Origin: an uncultured Hyphomicrobiales bacterium
GTDB lineage: Bacteria; Pseudomonadota; Alphaproteobacteria; Rhizobiales; Devosiaceae
DNA: 64,000 nt
NCBI GenBank assembly: GCA_903842455.1
Contig: CAIMLX010000174.1
Span: forward strand, 58,537 to 122,536
Reading direction: 5' to 3'
Shown piece by piece: positions 9,211-19,477 of this stretch (positions are counted from its first letter, which is position 1; every line of letters begins with the position of its first letter). A model generated the notes under the pieces. It was not told the DNA's origin. It did not search any database and saw nothing but the letters and a program-made list of their open reading frames with translations. Both the position numbers and the translations under genes were made by a program.

Positions 9211-10176
9211 CTAGCGCTCCTTGCTGTAGGCGACGCCGCCGGCCTTGGGGCCGACCGCCTTGCCGATGAAGCCGGCCAGCAGCACCACCGTGAGGATGTA
9301 GGGCAGCGCCTGGATGGCCTGTACCGGCACGCCGATGCCGAAGACTTCAGCGCCCTGCAGGCGGATCTGCAGCGCATCGAGGAAGCCGAACAGCAGGCAG
9401 GTGAACATCGCTGGCACCGGCTTCCACTTGGCGAAAATCAGCGCCGCGAGCGCGATGAACCCCTTGCCGGCCGTCATGTTGTTGCCGAAGCCCGAGCCCT
9501 GCGCGATCGAGAAGAACGCCCCGGCGAAGCCGCAGAGCAGACCGGTGATCAGCACCGCCTGGTAGCGCAGCAGGATCACCGAGATACCGGCCGTGTCGAC
9601 GGCCTTGGGGTTTTCGCCGACGGCCCGCAGCCGCAGGCCGAAGCGGGTGCGGTAGAGCACCCACCAGGTGATCGGCACGGCAATGACGGCAATGTAGACG
9701 AGCAAGTTGTGGCCCGAAATCAGGTCCGCATAGATCGGCCCCAGCACCGGCACGCCCGAGAGTTCGGCGGAAAAGGGCAGCTGGATTTCGGTGAAGCGCT
9801 CGCCCGCCTTGAGCTGCGGGGTGCGGCCACCCTGCGCGAACCACTGGATGCCGAGGAAAGTGGTGAGCCCAACGGCCAGCATGTTGATGGCGACGCCGGC
9901 GATCAGCTGATTGCCCTTGAGCGTGATCGCGGCAGCGCCCTGCAGGGCCGCCGTGGTGATCGAGACCGCGATGCCGGCAAGCAGCCCGAGCCAGACATTG
10001 CCACTCACCGCCGCGACGGCGGCGGCGGCAAAGGCGGCGGCCAGCATTTTGCCTTCGAGGCCGATGTCGAATACGCCGGCGCGCTCGGAGTAGAGACCGG
10101 CGAGGCAGGCGAGCAGCAGCGGCGTCGACAGGCGGATCGTGGCGTCGAGGGTGGAGAGGATGAGGGCGAGATCCAT
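9211..10176 (-). CDS. ABC transporter permease, BMP/nucleoside type (second permease)
   Basis: A 321-residue BPD_transp_2 family inner-membrane permease with about nine hydrophobic segments, including LLLACLAGLYSERAGVFDIG and the GLLCGFAGAFFSIAQGSG loop. It resembles the YufQ/NupQ class of permeases paired with BmpA-type binding proteins. The first permease ends 4 bp upstream and cdd starts 2 bp downstream. Nucleoside import is inferred from the flanking cdd and deoC. Such permeases are paralogous to ribose/galactose transporters, so a sugar substrate cannot be excluded from this protein alone. Confidence 0.9.
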   Translation of the reverse strand: MDLALILSTLDATIRLSTPLLLACLAGLYSERAGVFDIGLEGKMLAAAFAAAAVAAVSGNVWLGLLAGIAVSITTAALQGAAAITLKGNQLIAGVAINMLAVGLTTFLGIQWFAQGGRTPQLKAGERFTEIQLPFSAELSGVPVLGPIYADLISGHNLLVYIAVIAVPITWWVLYRTRFGLRLRAVGENPKAVDTAGISVILLRYQAVLITGLLCGFAGAFFSIAQGSGFGNNMTAGKGFIALAALIFAKWKPVPAMFTCLLFGFLDALQIRLQGAEVFGIGVPVQAIQALPYILTVVLLAGFIGKAVGPKAGGVAYSKER

Positions 10177-10180
10177 GGCC

Positions 10181-11313
10181 TTAGCTCTCCGACTTCACGG
10201 TATTGCGCGCCACCGCTTCGTCCTTCTGGCCCGGCGACAGCGTGGTGAAGATGCGCTGCAGGCCGGGGCGGAACAGCCCCTCCATGGCGCCGGTGAACAG
10301 GATGACCAGCGCCTGGATGACGACGACCATCTCCTTGCTCAGGCCGGGGATGACGTATTGCAGCTCGTTGCCGCCCTGGTAGAGCGCACCGAACAGCAAT
10401 GCCGCGAGCAGGATGCCGATCGGGTGGTTGCGCCCCATCAGCGCCACGGCGATGCCGACGAAGCCGGCATCGGCGACATAGTCGAGCACCAAGCGATACT
10501 GCACGCCGACCACCTGGTTGACCGCCACCATGCCGGCGAGCGCGCCCGACATGGTCATGACGATCATGATGATGCGCGAATTGCTCATGCCGGCGTAGCG
10601 CGTCGCTGTCGGATTGTGCCCCAGCGCCCGCATGGCGAAACCGAAGCGGGTGTGCCAGATCAGGATGTAGGCGCCGACGAGGCAAAGCAGCGCCAGGATC
10701 AGCGTGAAATTGACGTCGGTGTTCCGGAACCACGGGATGAAGGTGCCGAGCTTGGGCATGCGGCCCTCGGCGGCGATCATGGCGGATTCGGGCGCCAGCA
10801 CGCCTGGCGGCTTCAGCACGTTGACCACCATGTAGACCATGATCGCCGCGGCGATGAAGTTGAACATGATGGTGGTGATGACGACGTGCGAACCGCGCTT
10901 GGCCTGCAGCCAGCCGGGAATGAAGCCCCAGAACCCGCCCACTGCCGCACCCGCGACGACGGCGACCGGGAACGTCACCCACCAGGGCAAGAACTGCATC
11001 GGCAGCGCCACGAGGATGACGCCGAGCCCGGCGATATAGGCCTGGCCGTTGCCGCCGATGTTGAACAGCCCGGCATGCGCGGCGACCGCCACGGCAAGGC
11101 CGGTAAAGATGAAGTTGGTCGAATAGTAGAGCGTGTAGCCGATATTGTAGCCGTTGCCGAAGGCGCCGGTGGTGATGGCGTTCAGCGCCGCCAGCGGATC
11201 CTGCCCGATGGCGAGCACCACGAGGCCGGAGACGATGAAGGCGAGCAGCAGGTTGAGCAGCGGCAGCAGGACCACATCGGCCCAGCGCGGCAAGGGTTTG
11301 AGGATCGCGGTAC

Positions 11314-11317
<4 letters not shown>
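10181..11317 (-). CDS. ABC transporter permease, BMP/nucleoside type (first permease)
   Basis: A 378-residue BPD_transp_2 family permease with multiple membrane spans, starting at ATG 11317 (MSTAILKPLPRWADVVLLP). The open frame continues much further upstream, but that part is antisense-like Arg-rich sequence inside the ATPase gene. GLFNIGGNGQAYIAGLG is the family's conserved loop. It overlaps the ATPase gene by 4 bp (ATGA), indicating coupled translation. It should pair with the neighbouring shorter permease as a heterodimer, as in YufP/YufQ or NupP/NupQ. Confidence 0.9.
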
Positions 11318-12948
<1,631 letters not shown>

Positions 12949-12956
12949 GAAGTGAC

Positions 12957-13952
12957 TCAGGCCGGGCAGGTATTGTCGGCGGTGTAGTCGTGGACGACGA
13001 TCTCGCCCGACTGGATCTTGGCCGACAGGTCATCGACCTTGGCCTTCATGTCGTCGGGGATCAGCGCGGCATTGTGCTCGTCGAGCGAGTAGCCCACGCC
13101 GCTTTCGGCAAGACCAAGCACGGTGAGGCCCGGCTTGAAGTTGGCTTCGGTCAGCGAGGTCTGCACGGCGACGTCGACGCGCTTCAGCATCGAGGTCAGC
13201 ACCGAACCGGGGTGCAGGTAGTTCTGGTTGCTGTCGACACCGATCGAGAACTTGCCCGCGTCGGCAGCGGCCTGCAGCACGCCGAGGCCCGAACCGCCGG
13301 CGGCGGCGAACACCACGTCGGCACCGGCGTCGAACTGCGCCTTGGTCAGCTCACCGGCGGTAACCGGGTCGTTCCAGGCAGCCGGGGTGGTGCCGGTGTA
13401 GTTTTCGATCAGCTTGACGTCCGGGTTCGCTGCCTTGGCGCCCTGGGCGTAGCCGCAGTAGAACTTGTGGATGATCGGCACGTCCATGCCGCCCACGAAG
13501 CCCACGGTACCGGTGGTCGACTTCAGCGCCGCGATGGCGCCGACGAGGAACGAGCCGGTGTGCTCGTCGAAAATGATCGACTGCACATTCGGCGCATCGA
13601 CGACGGCGTCGATCACGACGAACTTCGTGTCGGGGAATTCGGCGGCGACGGTGGTGAGCGCGGTGCCCCACGAGAAGCCGGCCATCACGATGGGGTTCGA
13701 CCCCTGCGAAGCGAAGCGGCGGAGAGCCTGCTCGCGCTGCGCGTCGTTCTGCAGCTCGAGGTCGGCAAAGGTGCCGCCGGTCTCGGCCTTCCAGGCCTCG
13801 GCGCCGTTATAGGCGGCCTCGTTGAAGGATTTGTCGAACTTGCCGCCGAGGTCATAGATCACGGCCGGGTCGGCGAAAGCGGCGCCGGCGAGCAGCACGG
13901 AGCCGGCGACGCCGGCAGCAAGCGCACCGAGGTGCTTGGAAAAGAAGGTCAT
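12957..13952 (-). CDS. BMP family ABC transporter substrate-binding protein
   Basis: A 331-residue periplasmic binding protein of the basic membrane protein/PnrA class. The Sec signal peptide covers residues 1-27 (ending AAFA-D) without a lipobox cysteine, so it should be free in the periplasm. DLGGKFDKSFNEAAYNGAE is the typical N-terminal segment of the family. A nucleoside ligand is inferred from family precedent and from cdd and deoC downstream. It is the first gene of the operon. Confidence 0.93.
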   Translation of the reverse strand: MTFFSKHLGALAAGVAGSVLLAGAAFADPAVIYDLGGKFDKSFNEAAYNGAEAWKAETGGTFADLELQNDAQREQALRRFASQGSNPIVMAGFSWGTALTTVAAEFPDTKFVVIDAVVDAPNVQSIIFDEHTGSFLVGAIAALKSTTGTVGFVGGMDVPIIHKFYCGYAQGAKAANPDVKLIENYTGTTPAAWNDPVTAGELTKAQFDAGADVVFAAAGGSGLGVLQAAADAGKFSIGVDSNQNYLHPGSVLTSMLKRVDVAVQTSLTEANFKPGLTVLGLAESGVGYSLDEHNAALIPDDMKAKVDDLSAKIQSGEIVVHDYTADNTCPA

Positions 13953-14020
13953 GAAGGTCTCCCTGTTTTCGCACCCGGCAACGGCAATTGCCGCCCTGAA
14001 CTGACCGGACGCGTTGGGGT

Positions 14021-14048
14021 GGAATACAATCCTTTAAACCAGAGTCAA
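14021..14048 (-). promoter_or_regulatory. Candidate promoter of the nucleoside operon
   Basis: On the minus strand TTGACT (14048-14043) is followed after 16 bp by TATTCC (14026-14021), upstream of the BMP gene start at 13952. The -35 is good and the -10 weak. No other promoter-like match is obvious in this gap. Confidence 0.4.
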
Positions 14049-14070
14049 CGCAAGAGGGGACCGCGCGGAT

Positions 14071-14090
14071 TTTTGCCCAATTGGTCAAAA
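14071..14090. promoter_or_regulatory. Palindromic operator-like site upstream of the nucleoside operon
   Basis: TTTTGCCCAATTGGTCAAAA is a 20-bp dyad with one mismatched pair, ending 22 bp upstream of the candidate -35. It is also about 60 bp from the stop of the CoxG-like gene. Its symmetry is that of a dimeric repressor or activator site. The regulator is not identifiable here. Confidence 0.45.
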
Positions 14091-14152
14091 TTTGCGCGTG
14101 ATGCCGCGCCAGCCGAGGTGTCGTTCGGTCCGCTGTCGAGCGGGTACGTGCC

Positions 14153-14617
14153 TCAATCCCGCGGCAGCGGCGTCACTTCGGTCGCCATGGCTTCGCCGAT
14201 GCGCTCGAAGAAGCCGTCAATGATCTTCTGGGCGGAGTTGCCGATCATGGCCTTGCCGAGCTTCATGATGCCGCCATCGGCGCCGCCGTTGGCGGTGAAG
14301 GTCAGTTCGGTGCCGCCGGGTGCGTCGAGCAGCGAGATGTCGGCGGCGGCTTCGGCCTTGCCCAGGAGGCCGCCGCGGCCGCGGCCGGCAAGGGTGTAGC
14401 GCTCGGCCGGAATGACGTCGCGCAGTTCGAGGTCACCGGTGAAAGTCGGCTGCATGACGCCGAGGTTCACCTTGATTTCGCATTCGAGCGTGGTGGCGCT
14501 GCTCCAGTCGAGCCGGCTGCAGCCGGGGATGGCCGCCTTCAGCACCTGGGTGTCGTTGAGCGCGGCCCAGACGCGATCGCGCGGGGCCGAGAACAGGTAC
14601 CTGCCGCCGAATTCCAT
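14153..14617 (-). CDS. CoxG-like SRPBCC family protein
   Basis: A 154-residue SRPBCC/START-fold protein of the CoxG (carbon monoxide dehydrogenase subunit G) family. The N-terminus MEFGGRYLFSAPRDRVWAAL, the PGCSRLDW segment and the C-terminal long helix (GKAMIGNSAQKIIDGFFERI) are typical. The ATG at 14617 has GAGGAG about 10 bp upstream. CoxG members help recruit or mature molybdenum CO dehydrogenase, but no cox genes lie in this window, so this solo copy may only bind a small hydrophobic ligand. Confidence 0.85.
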   Translation of the reverse strand: MEFGGRYLFSAPRDRVWAALNDTQVLKAAIPGCSRLDWSSATTLECEIKVNLGVMQPTFTGDLELRDVIPAERYTLAGRGRGGLLGKAEAAADISLLDAPGGTELTFTANGGADGGIMKLGKAMIGNSAQKIIDGFFERIGEAMATEVTPLPRD

Positions 14618-14816
14618 TCCGTCAATGCTCCTCGTTTCATCGGGTGGAAGAGAGCTAGAGCCTCCCGGGTTCCGCCGCAATGCATGGACATTGTGCAACG
14701 CTTTCGATTCATCCATGCATCCGCCCTTTTCGTGCGGCATTTGAGCACCATATCGCGGAAAAGGCGGCAGCGGACCAAAGGCTTGGTTGTCTTGCTGCGC
14801 GCCTCCGGGGAATCAT

Positions 14817-14836
14817 GTCACCCAGTCGCGGGTGAC
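14817..14836 (+). other. Leader hairpin upstream of the four-gene cassette
   Basis: GTCACCC and GGGTGAC form a perfect 7-bp stem with a 6-base loop, ending 4-5 bases before the AAGAGGAACAG ribosome binding site of the next gene. It could influence translation or mRNA stability. Confidence 0.35.
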
Positions 14837-14857
14837 CAAGAAGAGGAACAGCGTCCA

Positions 14858-16045
14858 ATGGCCACTGAAGTGATGGATAAGCCCCTGCAGTATCTCGACA
14901 AGGCCATGGGGGCGATCAAGACGCTCGGCATCTGGCCCGAGCAGCCGGCCGAGCAGCCGATCACCGGCCTGCTCAACGAGATCACCGGGTTCGACGAGAC
15001 CAAGGTGATCCTGATCGGCCGCACGCTGACCCAGGCGAGCGCCTTCAACGAGGTGGTGCGTTCGCAGGTCGCCGCGATGAATATCGGCGAGCGCTACAAC
15101 ACCATTACCGAGAATTTCAACTCGATCCGGGACGATGCCAAGGGCATGGTCGACCAGCTCGACGACGGCAAGCTCGACCTGCTGGAGCGGGCGAGCAATG
15201 TGTGGATGAAGGTCAGCCGCGGCGATATCGCAACGCGCTTCGATCGCATCCGCACGATCTATCTTGATGTCTCCAAGGAGACCAAGAACCAGATCGACCG
15301 CGAGTACATCATCCTCGAGGCCTACCGCGACTTCCGCGGCGCGCTGAAGCAGGCCGAAGTGATGGCGCTCGAACTGCTCGAGACCGCCACCGGCGTGCTC
15401 GACGAGCGCAAGAACACCCTCAAGGCCGCGTCCGACGCGGTGTCCGCCTTCACCCAGGGCACCCCGGCTGACCGGGCGAAGCTCGAGATGGACCGCGACG
15501 AGAAGCTGCGCGACCTGCAGAACGAGGAACGCCGCTACCAGATCGCCAAGGACCTCAGCGACAACCTCACCATTTCCTACTCGACCTCCGAAGTGGTGAT
15601 GGCGCGGCTGATGCAGACCACCCAGGCCAAGGAGCGGGTCTACCAGCAGGCGATCTCGTTCTTTTCGACCAACGAGACGGTGTTCACGGCGCTCAGCGCC
15701 TCGTTCACCGGCATGTTCGGGCTGCACGAATCGACCGAGACGCTGAACGCCATGAAGGAAGGGATGAGCAAGAGCCTCGAGACCCTATCCGAGATCGGCG
15801 ACCGGGTCGGCGAGGCAGCCGTGCGCGCCGGCTACGGACCGACGATCCGCGCCGATGCGGTCAAGAAGCTGGTCGACTCGGTGGTGAGCTTCCAGGAGAA
15901 ATCGCGCACCATAATCAATGAAATGCGTGAGCAGGCGACGAGGAACTCGGCGGAAATCCGCGACGCGGTGGAGGACGGCAAGCGCCGCCTCGCCGTGCTC
16001 GCCGCCGAGGGCAACGCGCTGATGCTTGATCAGAAGCAGGGCTGA
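14858..16045 (+). CDS. TelA-like all-helical cytoplasmic protein, first gene of uncharacterised cassette
   Basis: A 395-residue, almost entirely helical protein without signal peptide or membrane span. The central part (residues about 90-260) is coiled-coil-like and charged. The QTTQAKERVYQQAISFFSTN segment followed by a Lys/Glu-rich C-terminal helix resembles the layout of TelA/KlaA toxic-anion resistance proteins. The similarity is distant and judged by eye. ATG 14858 follows AAGAGGAACAG. The upstream in-frame extension to 14684 is Arg-rich and unlikely. It is followed after 14 bp by the DUF6384-like gene, so the two are probably co-transcribed. Function is unknown; a membrane-stress or envelope role is only a guess from TelA. 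Confidence 0.75.
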   Translation: MATEVMDKPLQYLDKAMGAIKTLGIWPEQPAEQPITGLLNEITGFDETKVILIGRTLTQASAFNEVVRSQVAAMNIGERYNTITENFNSIRDDAKGMVDQLDDGKLDLLERASNVWMKVSRGDIATRFDRIRTIYLDVSKETKNQIDREYIILEAYRDFRGALKQAEVMALELLETATGVLDERKNTLKAASDAVSAFTQGTPADRAKLEMDRDEKLRDLQNEERRYQIAKDLSDNLTISYSTSEVVMARLMQTTQAKERVYQQAISFFSTNETVFTALSASFTGMFGLHESTETLNAMKEGMSKSLETLSEIGDRVGEAAVRAGYGPTIRADAVKKLVDSVVSFQEKSRTIINEMREQATRNSAEIRDAVEDGKRRLAVLAAEGNALMLDQKQG

Positions 16046-16059
16046 GGAAAGCCACGACT

Positions 16060-17001
16060 TTGACCACGGTGACGGCAACCGCCGAAAAGGCACCGCTCGA
16101 CGAGGTGATGCTGGCGATGGACGTGGTGGATACGCTCCGCCATCGCCAGGATCTGGTCGAACGCGAGCTGATGGGCGATGCGCGCGAGAAGCAGCTGCTC
16201 GACCGGCTGCGCGACATCTATCACCATCAGGGTATCGAGGTGACGGACGACGTGCTGCGCGCCGGCGTGAAAGCGCTGGCCGAAAGCCGCTTTGTCTACA
16301 CCCCGCCCAAGCCGTCGCTCTCGACCACGCTCGCCCGGGCCTATGTCAGCCGGAAGACCTGGGGGCCGGCGACGCTCGCCATCGCGCTCGTCGTGGTGGT
16401 GGGGCTCGGTGGCTATTTCCTCGCCTGGCAGCCTTTCCAGGCGGCGCAGGCCGAGGCGGCCCGCATCGAACTCAGCGAAGGCCTGCCGGCGCAGATGGAT
16501 GCGCTCTACCAGACCATCTACGAAGAGACCAAGGTGCAGCAGGCGGTAACCACTGCCGACACCATCCGCACCCGCGGCAAGGGGCTGGCGGCCGAGAACA
16601 ATCGCGCCGGGGCGCAGCAGGCGATCGCCGACCTGACGGCGCTGCGCGACCGGCTGCGCTCCGAATACACGCTGAAGATCGTCAGCAAGGAGGGCGAGCG
16701 GTCGGCGTTCTGGCGCGTGCCGGACGCCAACCCCGATGCGACAAACTACTACATCATCGTGCAGGCCATCGGCACCGACGGCCAGCCGGTGGCCCTGCCG
16801 GTCACCAACGAGGAAACCGGTACGGTCGAGACGGTCGATACCTGGGGCGCGCGGGTGCCCGAAAGCACCTATCGCAGCGTGGAAAACGACAAGCGCGACG
16901 ACGGCATCATCCAGCGGGCGACGCTGGGCCTCAAGGAATACGGGTTCCTCGACCCCGACTACGTGATGCCGGTGCTCGGCGGCGCGGTAACCAGATGGTA
17001 G
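16060..17001 (+). CDS. DUF6384-like single-span membrane protein, second gene of cassette
   Basis: A 313-residue protein that starts at TTG 16060 after GAGGAAAGCC. Residues 1-100 are cytosolic and helical, with LDEVMLAMDVVDTLRHRQDL and ELMGDAREKQLLDRLRDIYH. One membrane span lies at about 101-123 (WGPATLAIALVVVVGLGGYF). A coiled coil (about 124-205) and a beta-rich extracytoplasmic domain ending GGAVTRW follow. I associate the N-terminal segment with DUF6384, from memory. It is the only membrane component of the cassette and probably anchors it to the inner membrane. Function is unknown. Confidence 0.75.
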   Translation: MTTVTATAEKAPLDEVMLAMDVVDTLRHRQDLVERELMGDAREKQLLDRLRDIYHHQGIEVTDDVLRAGVKALAESRFVYTPPKPSLSTTLARAYVSRKTWGPATLAIALVVVVGLGGYFLAWQPFQAAQAEAARIELSEGLPAQMDALYQTIYEETKVQQAVTTADTIRTRGKGLAAENNRAGAQQAIADLTALRDRLRSEYTLKIVSKEGERSAFWRVPDANPDATNYYIIVQAIGTDGQPVALPVTNEETGTVETVDTWGARVPESTYRSVENDKRDDGIIQRATLGLKEYGFLDPDYVMPVLGGAVTRW

Positions 17002-17005
17002 CTCG

Positions 17006-18565
17006 ATGAGCCTCTCCGGCCCCGAAGCCCTGAAATCTATGGACGACGCGCTGCGCGACATCCGCCGCGAGGAGGATGAGATCGCCAAGCGGCTGGCGCG
17101 TTCGGCCGAGCTGGTGACGAAGTTCCGCGAGAGCGAAAGCGAACTGTTCCGGCAACTGGCGGGCGTCCGGCTCGACCCGGTGACGCAGCAGGAGCTGGGC
17201 GAGCGGCTGAGCCAGGCGGAGCTCAAGGCGCGCAACATGCTGGACCGGCATGGGAGCGAACTGAGCGCAGTGGAAGACGGGCTCAAGCAGCTCGACCGTC
17301 AGATCGCCGGCCTCGCCACCGAACGCGGCGAGCAGACCCTCGCCATTGCGACGGCCGAGACGGAGCTCAAGGCGATCGCCGACCGGGTGAGCGCGGAAAC
17401 GGCGCGCGACCCTGTCTATTCGCAGAAGCGCCAGGCGGCCGAGGAACTGGCCGCGGTGGCGTCGCAGAGCATGGCCAAGACCACGCAGGCCGAAACCGAC
17501 CGGGAGCAGAAGGGCAAGCCGTATCGCGACGATCCGCTGTTCATGTACCTGTGGGAACGTGGCTTCGGCACCCGGAACTACCGGCAGAACAACCTGATCC
17601 AGACGCTCGACAGCTGGGTCGCCCGCCTGGTCGGGTTTCCCGAGGCGCGGGTGAACTTCGCCATGCTCAACGAAATCCCGATGCGGCTGCGCGAGCATGC
17701 CGAACGGCAGGAGCAGATCGCCGAGGCGGCGGAAGCCGAGGTGGTGGACCTTGAAAAGGCAGCGGTGGATGCGGGCGGCGGCAAGCCGGCGCGGCTGAAG
17801 CGCGAGGCGGCGCAGGCGCGCATTGCTGAAATCGACGAGCAAATGGTGGCGCTCGAAGACCAGCGCGACGAGCAGCTCAAGGCGCAGCGCGACCTGGCGC
17901 AGGGCAGCGACCCGGCGTTCAGCGCGGCGGTGAACGGGCTGGCCGAGGCGCTGGGGCGCGAGGATATCAAGAGCCTGCTGGCCCAGGCCCGCGCCACCCA
18001 GACCGGGCAGGACGACACCATCGTCAAGCAGATCGACGAGGTGCGCCAGCGTGCCGCCGAGGAAGACGCGGAGAGCCGCGAGCAGCGCAACCGCCTCAAG
18101 ACCCTGGCGGCGCGGCGGCGCGAGCTCGAGGACATCCAGTACGAATTCAAGAAGCAGGGTTTCGACAATGCCGGCTCGCGCTTTGGCGACGACAAGCTGG
18201 TCGGCGACCTGCTGAACGACTTCCTGCGCGGCGGCATTACGGCTGCCGATTACTGGGGCCAGTGGCAGCGCAGCCAGAGCTGGACGCAGCGCCAGCCCCG
18301 GCCGGGCAGCAGCGAGCCGTGGGGGAATTCGCCCGGCGCTTCACCAGGGGGCTCATCAGGCGGCTTCCAGTGGCCGGATTCAAGCTTTGGCGGCGGCGGA
18401 ACGCCATCGCGGCGGCAGGGCGGCGGCTTCGGCGGCGGCTGGGGCAAGCTGCCGAGCGGCGGCGGCGGGTTCTCACGACCCCGGCAGGGCCCCTCCCCCG
18501 GCGGCTTCCGCACCGGCGGCGGCGGCAACAAGGGCGGCGGCTTCAAGACCGGTGGCGGGTTCTAG
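17006..18565 (+). CDS. Coiled-coil protein with Gly-rich C-terminal tail, third gene of cassette
   Basis: A 519-residue protein. Residues about 1-150 and 230-400 are heptad-rich, Glu/Arg/Ala-rich coiled coils (for example QLDRQIAGLATERGEQTLAI). A more globular part at about 170-230 contains LFMYLWERGFGTRNYRQNNL. The last 100 residues are low-complexity Gly/Pro/Ser with repeated GGG-F motifs, looking disordered. There is no signal peptide. It starts 4 bp after the membrane protein gene, and its TAG stop overlaps the next GTG start by one base. No family is recognised; a scaffold or assembly role is inferred from the coiled coil plus sticky tail. Confidence 0.75.
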   Translation: MSLSGPEALKSMDDALRDIRREEDEIAKRLARSAELVTKFRESESELFRQLAGVRLDPVTQQELGERLSQAELKARNMLDRHGSELSAVEDGLKQLDRQIAGLATERGEQTLAIATAETELKAIADRVSAETARDPVYSQKRQAAEELAAVASQSMAKTTQAETDREQKGKPYRDDPLFMYLWERGFGTRNYRQNNLIQTLDSWVARLVGFPEARVNFAMLNEIPMRLREHAERQEQIAEAAEAEVVDLEKAAVDAGGGKPARLKREAAQARIAEIDEQMVALEDQRDEQLKAQRDLAQGSDPAFSAAVNGLAEALGREDIKSLLAQARATQTGQDDTIVKQIDEVRQRAAEEDAESREQRNRLKTLAARRRELEDIQYEFKKQGFDNAGSRFGDDKLVGDLLNDFLRGGITAADYWGQWQRSQSWTQRQPRPGSSEPWGNSPGASPGGSSGGFQWPDSSFGGGGTPSRRQGGGFGGGWGKLPSGGGGFSRPRQGPSPGGFRTGGGGNKGGGFKTGGGF

Positions 18566-19395
18566 TGAGCGATTGGCCGTTTCCCTGGCCCGAAGAGCGC
18601 GTGGCGCGCTACACGGCCCTCCGCACGTCCGAGCCGCTCGTCATCGACGGCAACCTGAACAAGCCGGCCTGGCGGAACGCGCCTCGCTCTCCCCGCTTCG
18701 TCGACCTCGTCAACGGCGAGCCGACCGTGCACGACACGCGCGCCGCGGTGCTGTGGGACGACCAGTACCTCTATGCCGGCTTCTGGGTGGAGGAGCCGTT
18801 CGTCGAGGGCAAGCTCACCGAGCGCGATTCGCTGATCTGGAGCGAGAACGACGTCGAGTTGTTCATCGCCGGGCAGGACGCCTACTACGAGTTCGAGATC
18901 AACGCCCTCGGCACCATCTACGAGGCGCTGTTCGTGTTCGAGGACGCCTATGAGCGCGCCGGCTACGCGGCCGATCCGCAGTTGCAGCGCGGCGTCGAGG
19001 GTTACCAGCCCTGGAACGGCGTCGGCTTCACCACGCACCCGCGCGGGCCACGGCTCGGCTTTTTCAAGTGGGACCTGCCGGGCCTCAAATCCGCCGTCCA
19101 GGTCGATGGCACGCTCAACGACAATTCCGACCGCGATCGCGGCTGGACCGTCGAAATCGCCATCCCGTGGTCCGGCCTGAAGGTGCTGGCGCAAGGCGAC
19201 GGCCGCGCCCTGCCGCCGCGCGACGGCGACACCTGGCGCATGGACTTCTCCCGCTTCAACACCTACCGCGCCGCCCCACCCGCCAACGACCCCGGCGGCT
19301 GGGCCTGGAGCGCCCACGGCGTCTGGGACTCCCACGTGCCCGAACTGTTCCCGCATGTGCGGTTCTCGACCGAAGCGGTCGGGAGCGAGGACTGA
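18565..19395 (+). CDS. Carbohydrate-binding family 9-like (CBM9/DOMON-fold) protein
   Basis: A 276-residue protein with the CBM9-like pattern: EPLVIDGNLNKPAWRNAPRS, AVLWDDQYLYAGFWVEEPFV, ENDVELFIAG-DAYYEFEINALG, and a C-terminal MDFSRFNTYR with a GVWDSHVPELFPHVRFS ending. No signal peptide is visible, so it may be cytosolic. The GTG at 18565 overlaps the TAG of the upstream gene (TAGTG), which argues for translational coupling to the cassette. In other bacteria such proteins stand alone and have no proven substrate; sugar binding is inferred. Confidence 0.85.
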   Translation: MSDWPFPWPEERVARYTALRTSEPLVIDGNLNKPAWRNAPRSPRFVDLVNGEPTVHDTRAAVLWDDQYLYAGFWVEEPFVEGKLTERDSLIWSENDVELFIAGQDAYYEFEINALGTIYEALFVFEDAYERAGYAADPQLQRGVEGYQPWNGVGFTTHPRGPRLGFFKWDLPGLKSAVQVDGTLNDNSDRDRGWTVEIAIPWSGLKVLAQGDGRALPPRDGDTWRMDFSRFNTYRAAPPANDPGGWAWSAHGVWDSHVPELFPHVRFSTEAVGSED

Positions 19396-19440
19396 GTCGG
19401 GTACCGTCGGTCGACCGCAGGCGCTGCGGTGGCGCCGCCC

Positions 19441-19469
19441 TTGACAGTGTGCCGGGTCATAGCGCTATT
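19441..19469 (+). promoter_or_regulatory. Promoter of fbpC giving a leaderless or near-leaderless mRNA
   Basis: A perfect TTGACA (19441-19446), a 17-bp spacer and GCTATT (19464-19469) sit directly before fbpC. Transcription would begin about 19476, only 1-2 bases before the ATG at 19478. No ribosome binding site is visible. Confidence 0.5.
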
Positions 19470-19477
19470 CGCGCGCC

